Notes under the pieces: model-generated
What the model was told of the DNA's origin: nothing
What the model saw: only the letters and a program-made list of their open reading frames with translations
Database searches by the model: none
Shown: piece by piece, positions 35,085-42,403 of the stretch
Numbering within the stretch: the first letter of the stretch is position 1
Layout: every line of letters starts with the position of its first letter
Source of the DNA: CAYRZL01 sp964428795
GTDB taxonomy: Bacteria > Bacillota > Clostridia > Lachnospirales > Lachnospiraceae
Length of the DNA stretch: 58,785 nt
Direction: 5' to 3'
Assembly (NCBI GenBank): GCA_964428795.1
Contig: CAYRZL010000007.1
Span: forward strand, 1 to 58,785
Made by a program: the position numbers and the translations under genes

Positions 35085-36353
35085 TTGGACCCCAGTGTCG
35101 TCATACAATTAGTAATTTTGGTCGTTTTCCTGATTCTATCCGCATTTTTTTCTTCTTCAGAAACTGCGCTGACAACGGTAAATAAAATCCGTATCCGCAC
35201 TATGGCCGAGGAAGGAGACCGCCGGGCAGAGATACTTTTAAAAGTGACCGCAGATTCCGGTAAAATGCTCAGTGCCATCCTTATCGGAAACAATCTGGTA
35301 AATATCGGTGCGTCTTCTCTTGCCACCACACTTGCCATTCGAATATTCGGAAATGCAGGTGCAGGTATCGCCACCGGAATTTTGACGGTTCTCATTCTGA
35401 TTTTCGGAGAAATCTCACCAAAGACCCTTGCCACATTGCATGCGGAAAGGCTTGCGCTGCGGTTTGCGGGAATCATCCATGTTCTTATGACGGTTCTCAC
35501 TCCGGTGATCTTTATTATTCAGTCACTTGCCATGTTGTTTCTGCGTGTTCTCGGGGTGGATACCAACCGCAGTCAGATTTCCATGACCCTGACAGAGCTT
35601 CGTACCATTGTAGATGTCGTTCATGAGGGCGGCGGCTTAGAGGAAGAAGAAAAAGATATGCTGCACAATGTGTTCGATTTCCGGGATGCTCTTGCAAAAG
35701 AGGTTATGATTCCCCGCATCGACGTGACCATGAGCAGCTCTGAGTGCAGCTATGATGAGCTGATGCAGATTTTCCGTGAAGATAAATTTACCCGTGTACC
35801 GATCTACGGTGAATCCCAGGATGACATCATCGGCATTTTAAATTTTAAAGACCTGCTGTTTCTGGACGAAAAAAAGGATTTTCATTTGCAGGATCTACTT
35901 CGGGAGCCATATTTTACTTACGAACACAAAAAGGTATCTGAGCTTTTTATGGAGATGCGTGATTCCCGCAATTCCATGGCAATCGTGCTGGATGAGTACG
36001 GAACCATGGCGGGACTGATCACACTGGAGGATTTACTGGAAGAGATCGTGGGTGAGCTGAGAGATGAATACGATGAAGATGAAGTGGATCCGGTGCAGCA
36101 GCTTTCCGATTGCGAGTATCTGGTATCCGGTTCCATGAACTTAGAGGATCTGAGCAACCAGCTAAAACTCAATCTGGAATCAGATGACAATGATTCCATC
36201 GCCGGATATATGATAGAGATGCTGGATCACCTGCCCAAGCCCGGCGAATCCTATACCACGGAGAGCGGTGTATATATGCGGGTAAGAACACTGTCCCGAA
36301 ACCGCATTCAGTCTATTTACATCCGGCTGCCGGAGGAACAGGCGGACCAGTAG
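35085..36353 (+). CDS. Hemolysin-family CNNM/CBS/CorC transporter
   Basis: A 422-residue membrane protein. An N-terminal CNNM domain (helices about 5-165, with SAFFSSSETALTTVN and LIFGEISPKTLA) is followed by two CBS domains (about 190-310, VMIPRIDVT, FTRVPIYGESQDDIIGI, MAIVLDEYGTMAGLITLEDLLEEIVG) and a C-terminal CorC/HlyC domain. Bacterial relatives export magnesium or affect cobalt resistance. The likely start is a TTG seven bases after GAGGTGAT; an in-frame GTG lies inside that site. Confidence 0.92.
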   Translation: MDPSVVIQLVILVVFLILSAFFSSSETALTTVNKIRIRTMAEEGDRRAEILLKVTADSGKMLSAILIGNNLVNIGASSLATTLAIRIFGNAGAGIATGILTVLILIFGEISPKTLATLHAERLALRFAGIIHVLMTVLTPVIFIIQSLAMLFLRVLGVDTNRSQISMTLTELRTIVDVVHEGGGLEEEEKDMLHNVFDFRDALAKEVMIPRIDVTMSSSECSYDELMQIFREDKFTRVPIYGESQDDIIGILNFKDLLFLDEKKDFHLQDLLREPYFTYEHKKVSELFMEMRDSRNSMAIVLDEYGTMAGLITLEDLLEEIVGELRDEYDEDEVDPVQQLSDCEYLVSGSMNLEDLSNQLKLNLESDDNDSIAGYMIEMLDHLPKPGESYTTESGVYMRVRTLSRNRIQSIYIRLPEEQADQ

Positions 36354-36376
36354 TATCAAAATAATTATATTGTATC

Positions 36377-36417
36377 AAAAAACAGATGCCAGTTTACATA
36401 AAGCTGACATCTGTTTT
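36377..36417. terminator. Bidirectional terminator
   Basis: AAAACAGATGCCAG pairs with CTGACATCTGTTTT (one mismatch) between two convergent genes, giving A-runs and T-runs on either side. Confidence 0.88.
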
Positions 36418-36452
36418 CATGTGATTTATAAATAATTCAGATTCCATCTGTC

Positions 36453-37217
36453 CTAATAAGATACGATCAAAGTTTCAAAACCTTCCCTGCGCAGCATTCT
36501 CTGTAATTGTACCGCATCTTCCAGATTGTCACTGCCGCCCACCCGAATATAATAATTCTTGTTATCATATGTGATACTTCCGTCAAATCCTGCCCGCTTC
36601 GCCCGCTCCAACATATATGCGGCATTGATGTCATATCGAAACACGCCAATCTGTACCGCATATTTCTGAGGCAGCTCCTGCATACGCACAGGTACATTCA
36701 TTTCAATTCCTTTCGCAATGGCATTTACAACCTGGTCAAATTGATCATCAAATATCTCATTGTCCCTGTCGTTATTCAAAAATCCCACCTCCAGCAGCAC
36801 CGCAGGCATATCTGTCTCCCGAAGTACGATCAGATCAGGATTTGTCTCTATCCCAAGATTCTGAAAGCCCACTCCCGCCAACTGTTCATTGATGGATTCT
36901 CCCAATGCTCTCGCTTCCTGCGCTCCCGGATAGATCAGCGTCTGCACTCCGTTATAAAGATTATCCTCCAGACTGGAATTTCGATGAAGGGATACAAAAT
37001 AACGTCCCTCTGCCTGATTGGCAATCTCTGCCTTTTCATAAGGAGAATTATAAGTATCATCGGTTCTTGTATAATAAACCGTATAGCCTTCTTCCTCCAG
37101 CCTTTTTCCAAGTGCCAATGCCAATCGCAGCACATCATCTTTTTCCTTTCTGTCCCGGTACATGGCTCCATTGTCAAAACCGCCGTGTCCCGCATCGATC
37201 ACAATATCTACTGCCAT
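36453..37217 (-). CDS. N-acetylmuramoyl-L-alanine amidase, CwlC-like
   Basis: A 254-residue amidase. The zinc-dependent Amidase_3 domain (2-175) begins IVIDAGHGGFDNGA and has SLHRNSS and VLLEVGFLNN; residues 180-254 form a SPOR-type peptidoglycan-binding domain (YAVQIGVFRYDINAAYMLERAKRAGF). There is no signal peptide. That combination matches CwlC of Bacillus subtilis, which is made in the mother cell and lyses it late in sporulation, so I infer the same role here. Confidence 0.88.
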   Translation of the reverse strand: MAVDIVIDAGHGGFDNGAMYRDRKEKDDVLRLALALGKRLEEEGYTVYYTRTDDTYNSPYEKAEIANQAEGRYFVSLHRNSSLEDNLYNGVQTLIYPGAQEARALGESINEQLAGVGFQNLGIETNPDLIVLRETDMPAVLLEVGFLNNDRDNEIFDDQFDQVVNAIAKGIEMNVPVRMQELPQKYAVQIGVFRYDINAAYMLERAKRAGFDGSITYDNKNYYIRVGGSDNLEDAVQLQRMLRREGFETLIVSY

Positions 37218-37282
37218 TTTTCACCCTTTCTTCCTGTCAGCAAAGAGTCTTTTTTACAATATATGCAGAACGTCATAAATCA

Positions 37283-37311
37283 TTGACAAACTCTAAAATA
37301 TATTCTATACT
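37283..37311 (+). promoter_or_regulatory. fabH promoter
   Basis: TTGACA (37283-37288), 17 bases and TATACT (37306-37311); the transcript should begin near 37318, just before the FabT-type operator. Confidence 0.8.
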
Positions 37312-37325
37312 TTGAACGTATTTTA

Positions 37326-37341
37326 TTTTGATAATCAAACT
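37326..37341. promoter_or_regulatory. FabT-type operator in the fabH leader
   Basis: The sequence TTTTGATAATCAAACT, or AGTTTGATTATCAAAA on the other strand, matches the near-palindromic site bound by the MarR-family repressor FabT in streptococcal and lactococcal fatty-acid operons. It sits about 8-23 bases after the predicted transcription start, a position suited to repression. Confidence 0.7.
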
Positions 37342-37361
37342 AATAGGTTGGAGATACATAT

Positions 37362-38327
37362 ATGAGAGCAAAGATAATTGGCACCGGAAGTTATCTTCCG
37401 GAGAAGATCCTGACAAATGACGATCTGGCGCAAATGGTTGACACCAGCGACGACTGGATACGCACCCGCACCGGCATTGAGCACAGACATATTGCTTCCG
37501 GTGAGGAAACCACCACATTTATGGCGGCAGAGGCTGCACGCCGCGCCCTTGAAAATGCCGGAATGACCGCAGATGAACTGGAACTGATCATTGTAGCTAC
37601 CGTATCCGCAGATACTCTCGTACCGAGTACCGCCTGCGGCGTACAAAAAGAACTGGGCGCTGCAAATGCTGTCGCCTTCGACATCGGAGCTGCATGTTCC
37701 GGCTTTGTATTTGCCTTGAACACCGCAGATGCTTATTTCCAGATCGGCGCTTACAAAAATGCCCTTCTGATCGGTGTGGAAACCCTGTCTAAAATCACAA
37801 ACTGGGAAGACCGCTCCACCTGTATCCTCTTTGCGGACGGTGCCGGTGCGGCGATTGTAAAAGCAGATGAAACAGGAATGATGGCATGCATCCAGGGAAG
37901 CAACGGTGCGAAAAAGGACGTTATCATCGTCAACAGCCGCAGTCTGCACAATCCGTTCTCACCGGAATTTGAACCCATGGATTTCCTGTACATGAACGGG
38001 CCGGAAGTGTTTAAATTTGCGGTAAAAACCGTTCCGGAATGCATCAAAAAAACACTGGCAAAGGCGGACCTGACTCCACAGGATATTGACCTGTTCATAC
38101 TGCATCAGGCGAATATGCGCATCAATCAGTCCATTTCCAAAAAACTGAATATACCGATTGAAAAATTCCCTGCAAATGTAAACCGCTGCGGCAACACTTC
38201 CGCGGCAAGCATCCCGATTCTGCTGGATGAAGTAAACTGCAAAGGCATGCTGCATCCCGGAGATAAAGTGGTTCTGGCAGGTTTTGGCGCCGGCGTCACC
38301 TGGGGAAGTGCAGTACTCACATGGTAA
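37362..38327 (+). CDS. fabH: 3-oxoacyl-ACP synthase III
   Basis: A 321-residue condensing enzyme that starts fatty-acid synthesis from acetyl-CoA (or branched acyl-CoA) and malonyl-ACP. The catalytic triad is visible: Cys112 (AACSGF), His248 (HQAN) and Asn278 (CGNTS). The C-terminus GFGAGVTWGSAVLTW is typical. It stands alone here, not inside a fab operon, yet carries its own promoter and FabT-type site. Confidence 0.96.
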   Translation: MRAKIIGTGSYLPEKILTNDDLAQMVDTSDDWIRTRTGIEHRHIASGEETTTFMAAEAARRALENAGMTADELELIIVATVSADTLVPSTACGVQKELGAANAVAFDIGAACSGFVFALNTADAYFQIGAYKNALLIGVETLSKITNWEDRSTCILFADGAGAAIVKADETGMMACIQGSNGAKKDVIIVNSRSLHNPFSPEFEPMDFLYMNGPEVFKFAVKTVPECIKKTLAKADLTPQDIDLFILHQANMRINQSISKKLNIPIEKFPANVNRCGNTSAASIPILLDEVNCKGMLHPGDKVVLAGFGAGVTWGSAVLTW

Positions 38328-38353
38328 TTTTTTCATAACAAAATTTCTTTTTT

Positions 38354-38403
38354 GAATCAAAAGAGCCGATCATGCCCGGGCACTTGCCCCGCACGATCGG
38401 CTC
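38354..38403 (-). terminator. Terminator of the downstream minus-strand gene
   Basis: GAGCCGATC (38363-38371) pairs with GATCGGCTC (38395-38403) with further G/C pairing inside; the minus strand continues TTTTGATTC. The plus-strand side has A rather than T, so it mainly serves the minus-strand gene. Confidence 0.75.
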
Positions 38404-38416
38404 AAAAAATATAATT

Positions 38417-38998
38417 CTAATCACAGATTTCCATCTCCCGCAGAGCCTCCAGCCCGGCTTTGGTCAGAATAGCAAATTCTGCTTTCAATCCCACTGTCTC
38501 CGGAATATGCACAACCATCTCTTTCACATCCCGGCATATTTTTTCCTTTATTTTTCCTTCTTTCATTTTTCCGAAATTAAGTAGTACAGAGCAATAGCTG
38601 CGATCCTGCATGCAATCCACCGCGTAGGTTGCTATCAGATGACGCATTTCCTTATAAAGGAGCTCCTCGCCAAAATGGTCGGCTCTGGTCAGACACAGTT
38701 CTTCCGCTGCCTTCTGTGCCTCTTTCCGATTGCTTTTCATTGCAAACCGTCCGGTCCGGTTTCCGGAAATAAAAAGCAGCTCCAGCAGGTTTCGCAAAAA
38801 CATATCTGCGTACCCATCAGATTTTTTCATTTTTTCATAACGACAATCCCACAGTTCCCTGCGCAATGCATTTTCCTGCAAATCCTGTTCCAACAAAAGC
38901 TCCAGTCTGATCGATGGGTCTAATTCCATGTAATAGCTTTTTGGCCAGTTGTAAGGACTTTTTTGCTTCGCCTCTGTCTTTTTTTCTTTGATCAGCAT
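38417..38998 (-). CDS. Uncharacterised helical protein (possibly DUF6553-like)
   Basis: A 193-residue soluble, mostly helical protein beginning with a basic segment (MLIKEKKTEAKQKSPYNWPKSYY). Later segments such as YADMFLRNLLELLF and ATYAVDCMQDRSYCSVLLNFGKM look conserved. I do not recognise a catalytic motif; it reminds me of DUF6553 proteins of Lachnospiraceae, which I cannot confirm. GGAG precedes the chosen ATG. It has its own promoter and terminator, so it is a single-gene unit. Confidence 0.75.
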   Translation of the reverse strand: MLIKEKKTEAKQKSPYNWPKSYYMELDPSIRLELLLEQDLQENALRRELWDCRYEKMKKSDGYADMFLRNLLELLFISGNRTGRFAMKSNRKEAQKAAEELCLTRADHFGEELLYKEMRHLIATYAVDCMQDRSYCSVLLNFGKMKEGKIKEKICRDVKEMVVHIPETVGLKAEFAILTKAGLEALREMEICD

Positions 38999-39068
38999 AT
39001 AATTCTCCACATATTTAATATATCAGGTTCCCCGGTCATATTTGGATATCTCACCGGATATACGTTCT

Positions 39069-39097
39069 ATTGTATCCAATATTCACTCACAACACAA
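39069..39097 (-). promoter_or_regulatory. Promoter of the uncharacterised gene at 38417
   Basis: On the minus strand TTGTGT (39092-39097), 17 bases and TACAAT (39069-39074), about 70 bp before the start codon. Confidence 0.45.
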
Positions 39098-39133
39098 GCC
39101 TGTTTCTTACACATTATAACGATTTATGGATTC

Positions 39134-39276
39134 GTTACTGTTCAGACAGTACCTGAGCATTTAGCTGCTCAGGTACGTAAGAACGTGATTCAGGTGTGAG
39201 CAGGCTCCTTTTGCGAAGCAAAACTTAAAATGAGCCTGCAAATTGTTACTGGAACGAGGTACGAGTGAACAGTAAC
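39134..39276. repeat. 143-bp structured element with 11-bp terminal inverted repeats
   Basis: GTTACTGTTCA (39134-39144) and TGAACAGTAAC (39266-39276) are perfect inverted ends. Inside are two strong hairpins: GTACCTGAGC with GCTCAGGTAC (39149-39176), and GCAGGCTC with GAGCCTGC (39200-39239) that itself encloses TTTTGCGAAGCAAAA. It lies 25 bp after the P-type ATPase stop codon. No protein is encoded. It resembles a miniature inverted-repeat element. Confidence 0.7.
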
Positions 39277-39301
39277 ATGGATTCTGAACAGTGACGATCG
39301 C

Positions 39302-41191
39302 CTACACTTGAATCCTCAATGCGCGGGCTGCGTTCAGCACTGCAATTACCATTACGCCCACATCAGCAAAAATCGCAATCCACATATTTGCAATACCAAG
39401 TGCGCCAAGTGCCAGACAAATTGCCTTGATCACAAGAGCAAACACGATATTTTGCATTACAATTTTCATGGTTTTGCCGGAAATACGCATGGCTAACGCA
39501 ATTTTTGCCGGATCATCATCCATCAAAACGATATCTGCCGCCTCGATTGCCGCATCAGAGCCAAGAGCACCCATGGCAATTCCTATATCTGCTCTGGAAA
39601 GAACGGGAGCGTCGTTGATGCCATCTCCCACAAACGCAAGCTTTTCTTTCTCCCCTTTTTGTTTCAGAAGTTTTTCCACTTCCGTCACTTTGTCTGCCGG
39701 GAGAAGCTCACTGCGCACTTCATCAATACCTATCTCTGCCGCAACTTTATCTGCCGCTGCTGCTCCGTCTCCGGTAAGCATGATCGTCTTTCGAATGCCG
39801 CTTTGTCTGAGGTCTGCCAATGCCTGTTTTGAGCCTGGCTTCACCACATCGGAAATCGTAATGAAACCCGCATATGCTCCATCGACGGACACATGCACGA
39901 TCGTTCCGGCGGGAATGTCCGGCCTGCTCTCCGGATGCGCGTCGATTCCTTCCCGGTCCATCATCTTCTTATTTCCCGCACACACCTGATATCCATCCAC
40001 AACTGCCTGCACACCGCATCCTGCAATTTCCTCTATCTGATCCACCTTTTCCAGATCCAGACTTTCACCATATGCATGCTTTAAGCTCAGACTGATGGGG
40101 TGACTGGATGCGCTTTCTGCATATGCTGCATACCTGAGCAATTCTTTTTCTTCAAATCCATCCGCCGGATATATTCCGGTAACTTCAAACACACCCTTCG
40201 TCAATGTGCCGGTTTTGTCAAACACAATATATTTTGTCTGACCCAATGCTTCCAGATAATTGGAGCCTTTTACCAAAATTCCGTTTGTGGATGCACAACC
40301 GATACCGCCAAAGAAACTAAGGGGTATGGAAATAACCAGGGCACAGGGGCAGCTGATAACAAGAAATGTCAACGCACGAATGATCCATGTCTGCCATCCC
40401 GGCGCATTTCCCATCAACAGTGACACAACAGGCGGCAAGATCGCCAATGCCAGTGCGCCATAGCAGACAGCCGGAGTATAATAACGGGCAAATTTCGTAA
40501 TAAAATTCTCGGTTCTTGCTTTTTTCATGCTGGAATTTTCCACCAGATCCAGAATTTTAGAAACCGTTGATTCCTCAAATTCCTTTGTGGTTCTGATTTT
40601 GATCACGCCGGTCATATTGATACAACCGCTTATAATCTCATCTCCGGCAGCCGCATCTCTCGGTACGCTCTCACCGGTAAGCGCGCTGGTATTCAAAGTC
40701 GTATGACCTTCCGCGATCACACCGTCAATGGGCACTTTTTCACCGGGATTTACTATAATCTCCGTACCGATTTCCACATCATCCGGGTCCACCTGCTCTA
40801 ACTGTCCATCTACCATTATATTTGCATAATCCGGGCGGATATCCATTAACGCTGCAATATTACGCCGGCTCTTGCCCACCGCCACACTTTGAAACAGCTC
40901 GCCAACCTGGTAAAAAAGCATAACCGCCACGCCTTCTTTAAATTCTCCCAAAACCATAGCTCCTATAGTCGCTACCGCCATAAGAAAATTCTCATCAAAT
41001 ACCTGACGATTTAATATACCTTTTCCCGCTTTGCGCAGGATGTCATAACCAATCACAAAATAAGGTACTAAATAACAAATAACCTGAAGCGGCAGCGGTA
41101 AGGTTATCGAAAAAAACAGGATGGACAATGCCACAATAAGAACCGCTGACAAGATAATTCGATGCAATACATTCTTCTGTTTCTTTGTCAT
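39302..41191 (-). CDS. Zinc/cadmium/lead-type P1B ATPase
   Basis: A 629-residue heavy-metal efflux ATPase (ZntA/CadA group). Signatures are TGES (actuator, 172-175), the membrane metal site CPC (281-283), the phosphorylated DKTGT (325-329), SSHPIS and GDGINDAP. It has no N-terminal metal-binding domain; that domain is encoded separately by the small HMA gene upstream. The operon starts with an ArsR sensor whose residues indicate zinc-type sensing. Substrate is inferred from the CPC class and the sensor. Confidence 0.93.
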   Translation of the reverse strand: MTKKQKNVLHRIILSAVLIVALSILFFSITLPLPLQVICYLVPYFVIGYDILRKAGKGILNRQVFDENFLMAVATIGAMVLGEFKEGVAVMLFYQVGELFQSVAVGKSRRNIAALMDIRPDYANIMVDGQLEQVDPDDVEIGTEIIVNPGEKVPIDGVIAEGHTTLNTSALTGESVPRDAAAGDEIISGCINMTGVIKIRTTKEFEESTVSKILDLVENSSMKKARTENFITKFARYYTPAVCYGALALAILPPVVSLLMGNAPGWQTWIIRALTFLVISCPCALVISIPLSFFGGIGCASTNGILVKGSNYLEALGQTKYIVFDKTGTLTKGVFEVTGIYPADGFEEKELLRYAAYAESASSHPISLSLKHAYGESLDLEKVDQIEEIAGCGVQAVVDGYQVCAGNKKMMDREGIDAHPESRPDIPAGTIVHVSVDGAYAGFITISDVVKPGSKQALADLRQSGIRKTIMLTGDGAAAADKVAAEIGIDEVRSELLPADKVTEVEKLLKQKGEKEKLAFVGDGINDAPVLSRADIGIAMGALGSDAAIEAADIVLMDDDPAKIALAMRISGKTMKIVMQNIVFALVIKAICLALGALGIANMWIAIFADVGVMVIAVLNAARALRIQV

Positions 41192-41264
41192 AATACTTCA
41201 CCTCTCCTTTAAGAGCCGCTTGCGGCAGCTTCTTTCGGATACTTTGCATGGAAAAAGAACCTCA

Positions 41265-41483
41265 TTACAGATAGATCTCGCAATCATCCTCCACCTTCTT
41301 ACAATTTTTCAATGCCTGCTGCATAACCGCATCCACATCCGCACCATCCTCAAACTCCACTTTCAACTTCAATGTCATAAAGCTCAAAGATGCATCCTTT
41401 ACACCTGCGGTATCTTTCACTGCCTGCTCCATCTTTGCTGCACAGTTTGCACAATCCACTTCTACTTTGTATGTTTTCTTCAT
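41265..41483 (-). CDS. Heavy-metal-associated (HMA) domain protein
   Basis: A 72-residue ferredoxin-like HMA protein with the metal-binding CxxC in VDCANCAAKM (Cys11 and Cys14) and two extra cysteines near the end (NCKKVEDDCEIYL). The sequence DCANC, as opposed to the GMTCxxC of copper chaperones, is the form found in zinc/cadmium ATPases. It probably supplies metal to, or acts as the detached N-terminal domain of, the P-type ATPase encoded 73 bp downstream. Confidence 0.9.
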   Translation of the reverse strand: MKKTYKVEVDCANCAAKMEQAVKDTAGVKDASLSFMTLKLKVEFEDGADVDAVMQQALKNCKKVEDDCEIYL

Positions 41484-41554
41484 TTTTTCTTCCTTTCTTT
41501 TTCACTTAATTTCATTTTTTATCAAAACAGGAAAGAACCCTGATTTCGAACTTA

Positions 41555-41914
41555 CTATTCTTCCACATGCTCCATACCCATGCTGAGCATATTTCTTACA
41601 TGATCATCATCCAGCGCATAAAAAATAATCTTCCCTTCCCTGCGGAACCTGACCAACTTTGCATCTTTTAAAATACGAAGCTGATGACTGACTGATGACT
41701 GACTTAAATTCAGAATCTGCGCAATATCACCCACACACAATTCACTCTCAAACAATGCATAGAGAATTTTGATCCGGGTAGAATCCCCGAATACCTTGAA
41801 CAATTCCGCCAGATCATACAGATATTCATCTTCCGGCTGGGCAGCTAACACCCGCCTCACTACATCTTCATGAGCAGCAAGAAATTCACTCTGATTTTCG
41901 TTTGTCTGTGCCAT
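41555..41914 (-). CDS. ArsR/SmtB family metal-sensing repressor
   Basis: A 119-residue winged-helix repressor (recognition helix SQSSVSHQLRILK, 71-83). The C-terminal helix carries D103-x-H105, ten residues, then H116-x2-E119: exactly the alpha5 zinc site of SmtB/CzrA. One cysteine (ELCVGD, C60) remains at the alpha3 position used by CadC-type sensors. AAAGGAGG precedes the start. It heads the HMA-ATPase operon and should release its operator at 41954-41967 when zinc rises. Confidence 0.93.
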   Translation of the reverse strand: MAQTNENQSEFLAAHEDVVRRVLAAQPEDEYLYDLAELFKVFGDSTRIKILYALFESELCVGDIAQILNLSQSSVSHQLRILKDAKLVRFRREGKIIFYALDDDHVRNMLSMGMEHVEE

Positions 41915-41953
41915 AAAAACCTCCTTTGCTTTTTATATGAACGTTTCTTCATT

Positions 41954-41967
41954 TGTTCATTTGAACA
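41954..41967. promoter_or_regulatory. ArsR operator
   Basis: The perfect palindrome TGTTCATTTGAACA lies between the promoter and the repressor gene; further half-site-like GAAC/TTCAT elements flank it. It resembles the 12-2-12 sites of SmtB-family sensors and overlaps the predicted transcription start. Confidence 0.7.
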
Positions 41968-41973
41968 CATTCA

Positions 41974-42002
41974 ATTATATTCATATGTATCACTATTGTC
42001 AA
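41974..42002 (-). promoter_or_regulatory. Promoter of the metal-resistance operon
   Basis: TTGACA (41997-42002), 17 bases and TATAAT (41974-41979) on the minus strand: a perfect consensus, which fits tight control by a repressor. Confidence 0.85.
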
Positions 42003-42017
42003 CCCATTTTTACACAA

Positions 42018-42120
42018 TTCCGGTTTATCGCTCTGACAAGGGGCTGTGGCTCCGGGGGTTTTGGGGATTGTGATGCTGACAGATTGTCCCCAGGAGCTGA
42101 TTGAAAATCTGCGACAGTAA
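42018..42120 (+). repeat. Element A-type repeat with a short nuclease-gene relic
   Basis: The stretch 42020-42076 carries TTTCGGTTTATCGCTCTGAC-like ends and GGCTGTGGCTCCGGGGGTTTTGGGG, the same core as at 22-72, 24325-24360 and 55325-55365. It runs into codons reading PQELIENLRQ and a stop at 42118-42120, similar to the end of the relic at 24244-24315 (KELIDKLRR, stop). Confidence 0.6.
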
Positions 42121-42163
42121 TTTTCGGTTTACTGATACAACATTTGTATAAAAACCCAAAGAA

Positions 42164-42373
42164 GTGGCTCCGGCTTGTTTCGGGAATTTTCAGTCTTGAG
42201 AAAACCCAGGGAATCTAGNNNNNNNNNNNNNNNNNNNNNNNNNNNNNNNNNNNNNNNNNNNNNNNNNNNNNNNNNNNNNNNNNNNNNNNNNNNNNNNNNN
42301 NNNNNNNNNNNNNNNNNNGTGGCTCCGGCTTGTTTCGGGAATTTTCAGTCTTGAGAAAACCCAGGGAATCTAG
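42164..42373. other. Scaffold gap flanked by identical 55-bp sequences
   Basis: The run of N at 42219-42318 is exactly 100 long, a placeholder. The 55 bases before it (42164-42218) and after it (42319-42373) are identical, beginning GTGGCTCCGGCTTGTTTCGG. Contig ends that share exactly one assembly k-mer give this picture, so the real chromosome may have no gap here or a collapsed repeat. Element A sequence adjoins, which explains why the assembly broke. Confidence 0.9.
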
Positions 42374-42403
42374 TACAATAGAGCAATCATGAGGAGGTAC
42401 ATT

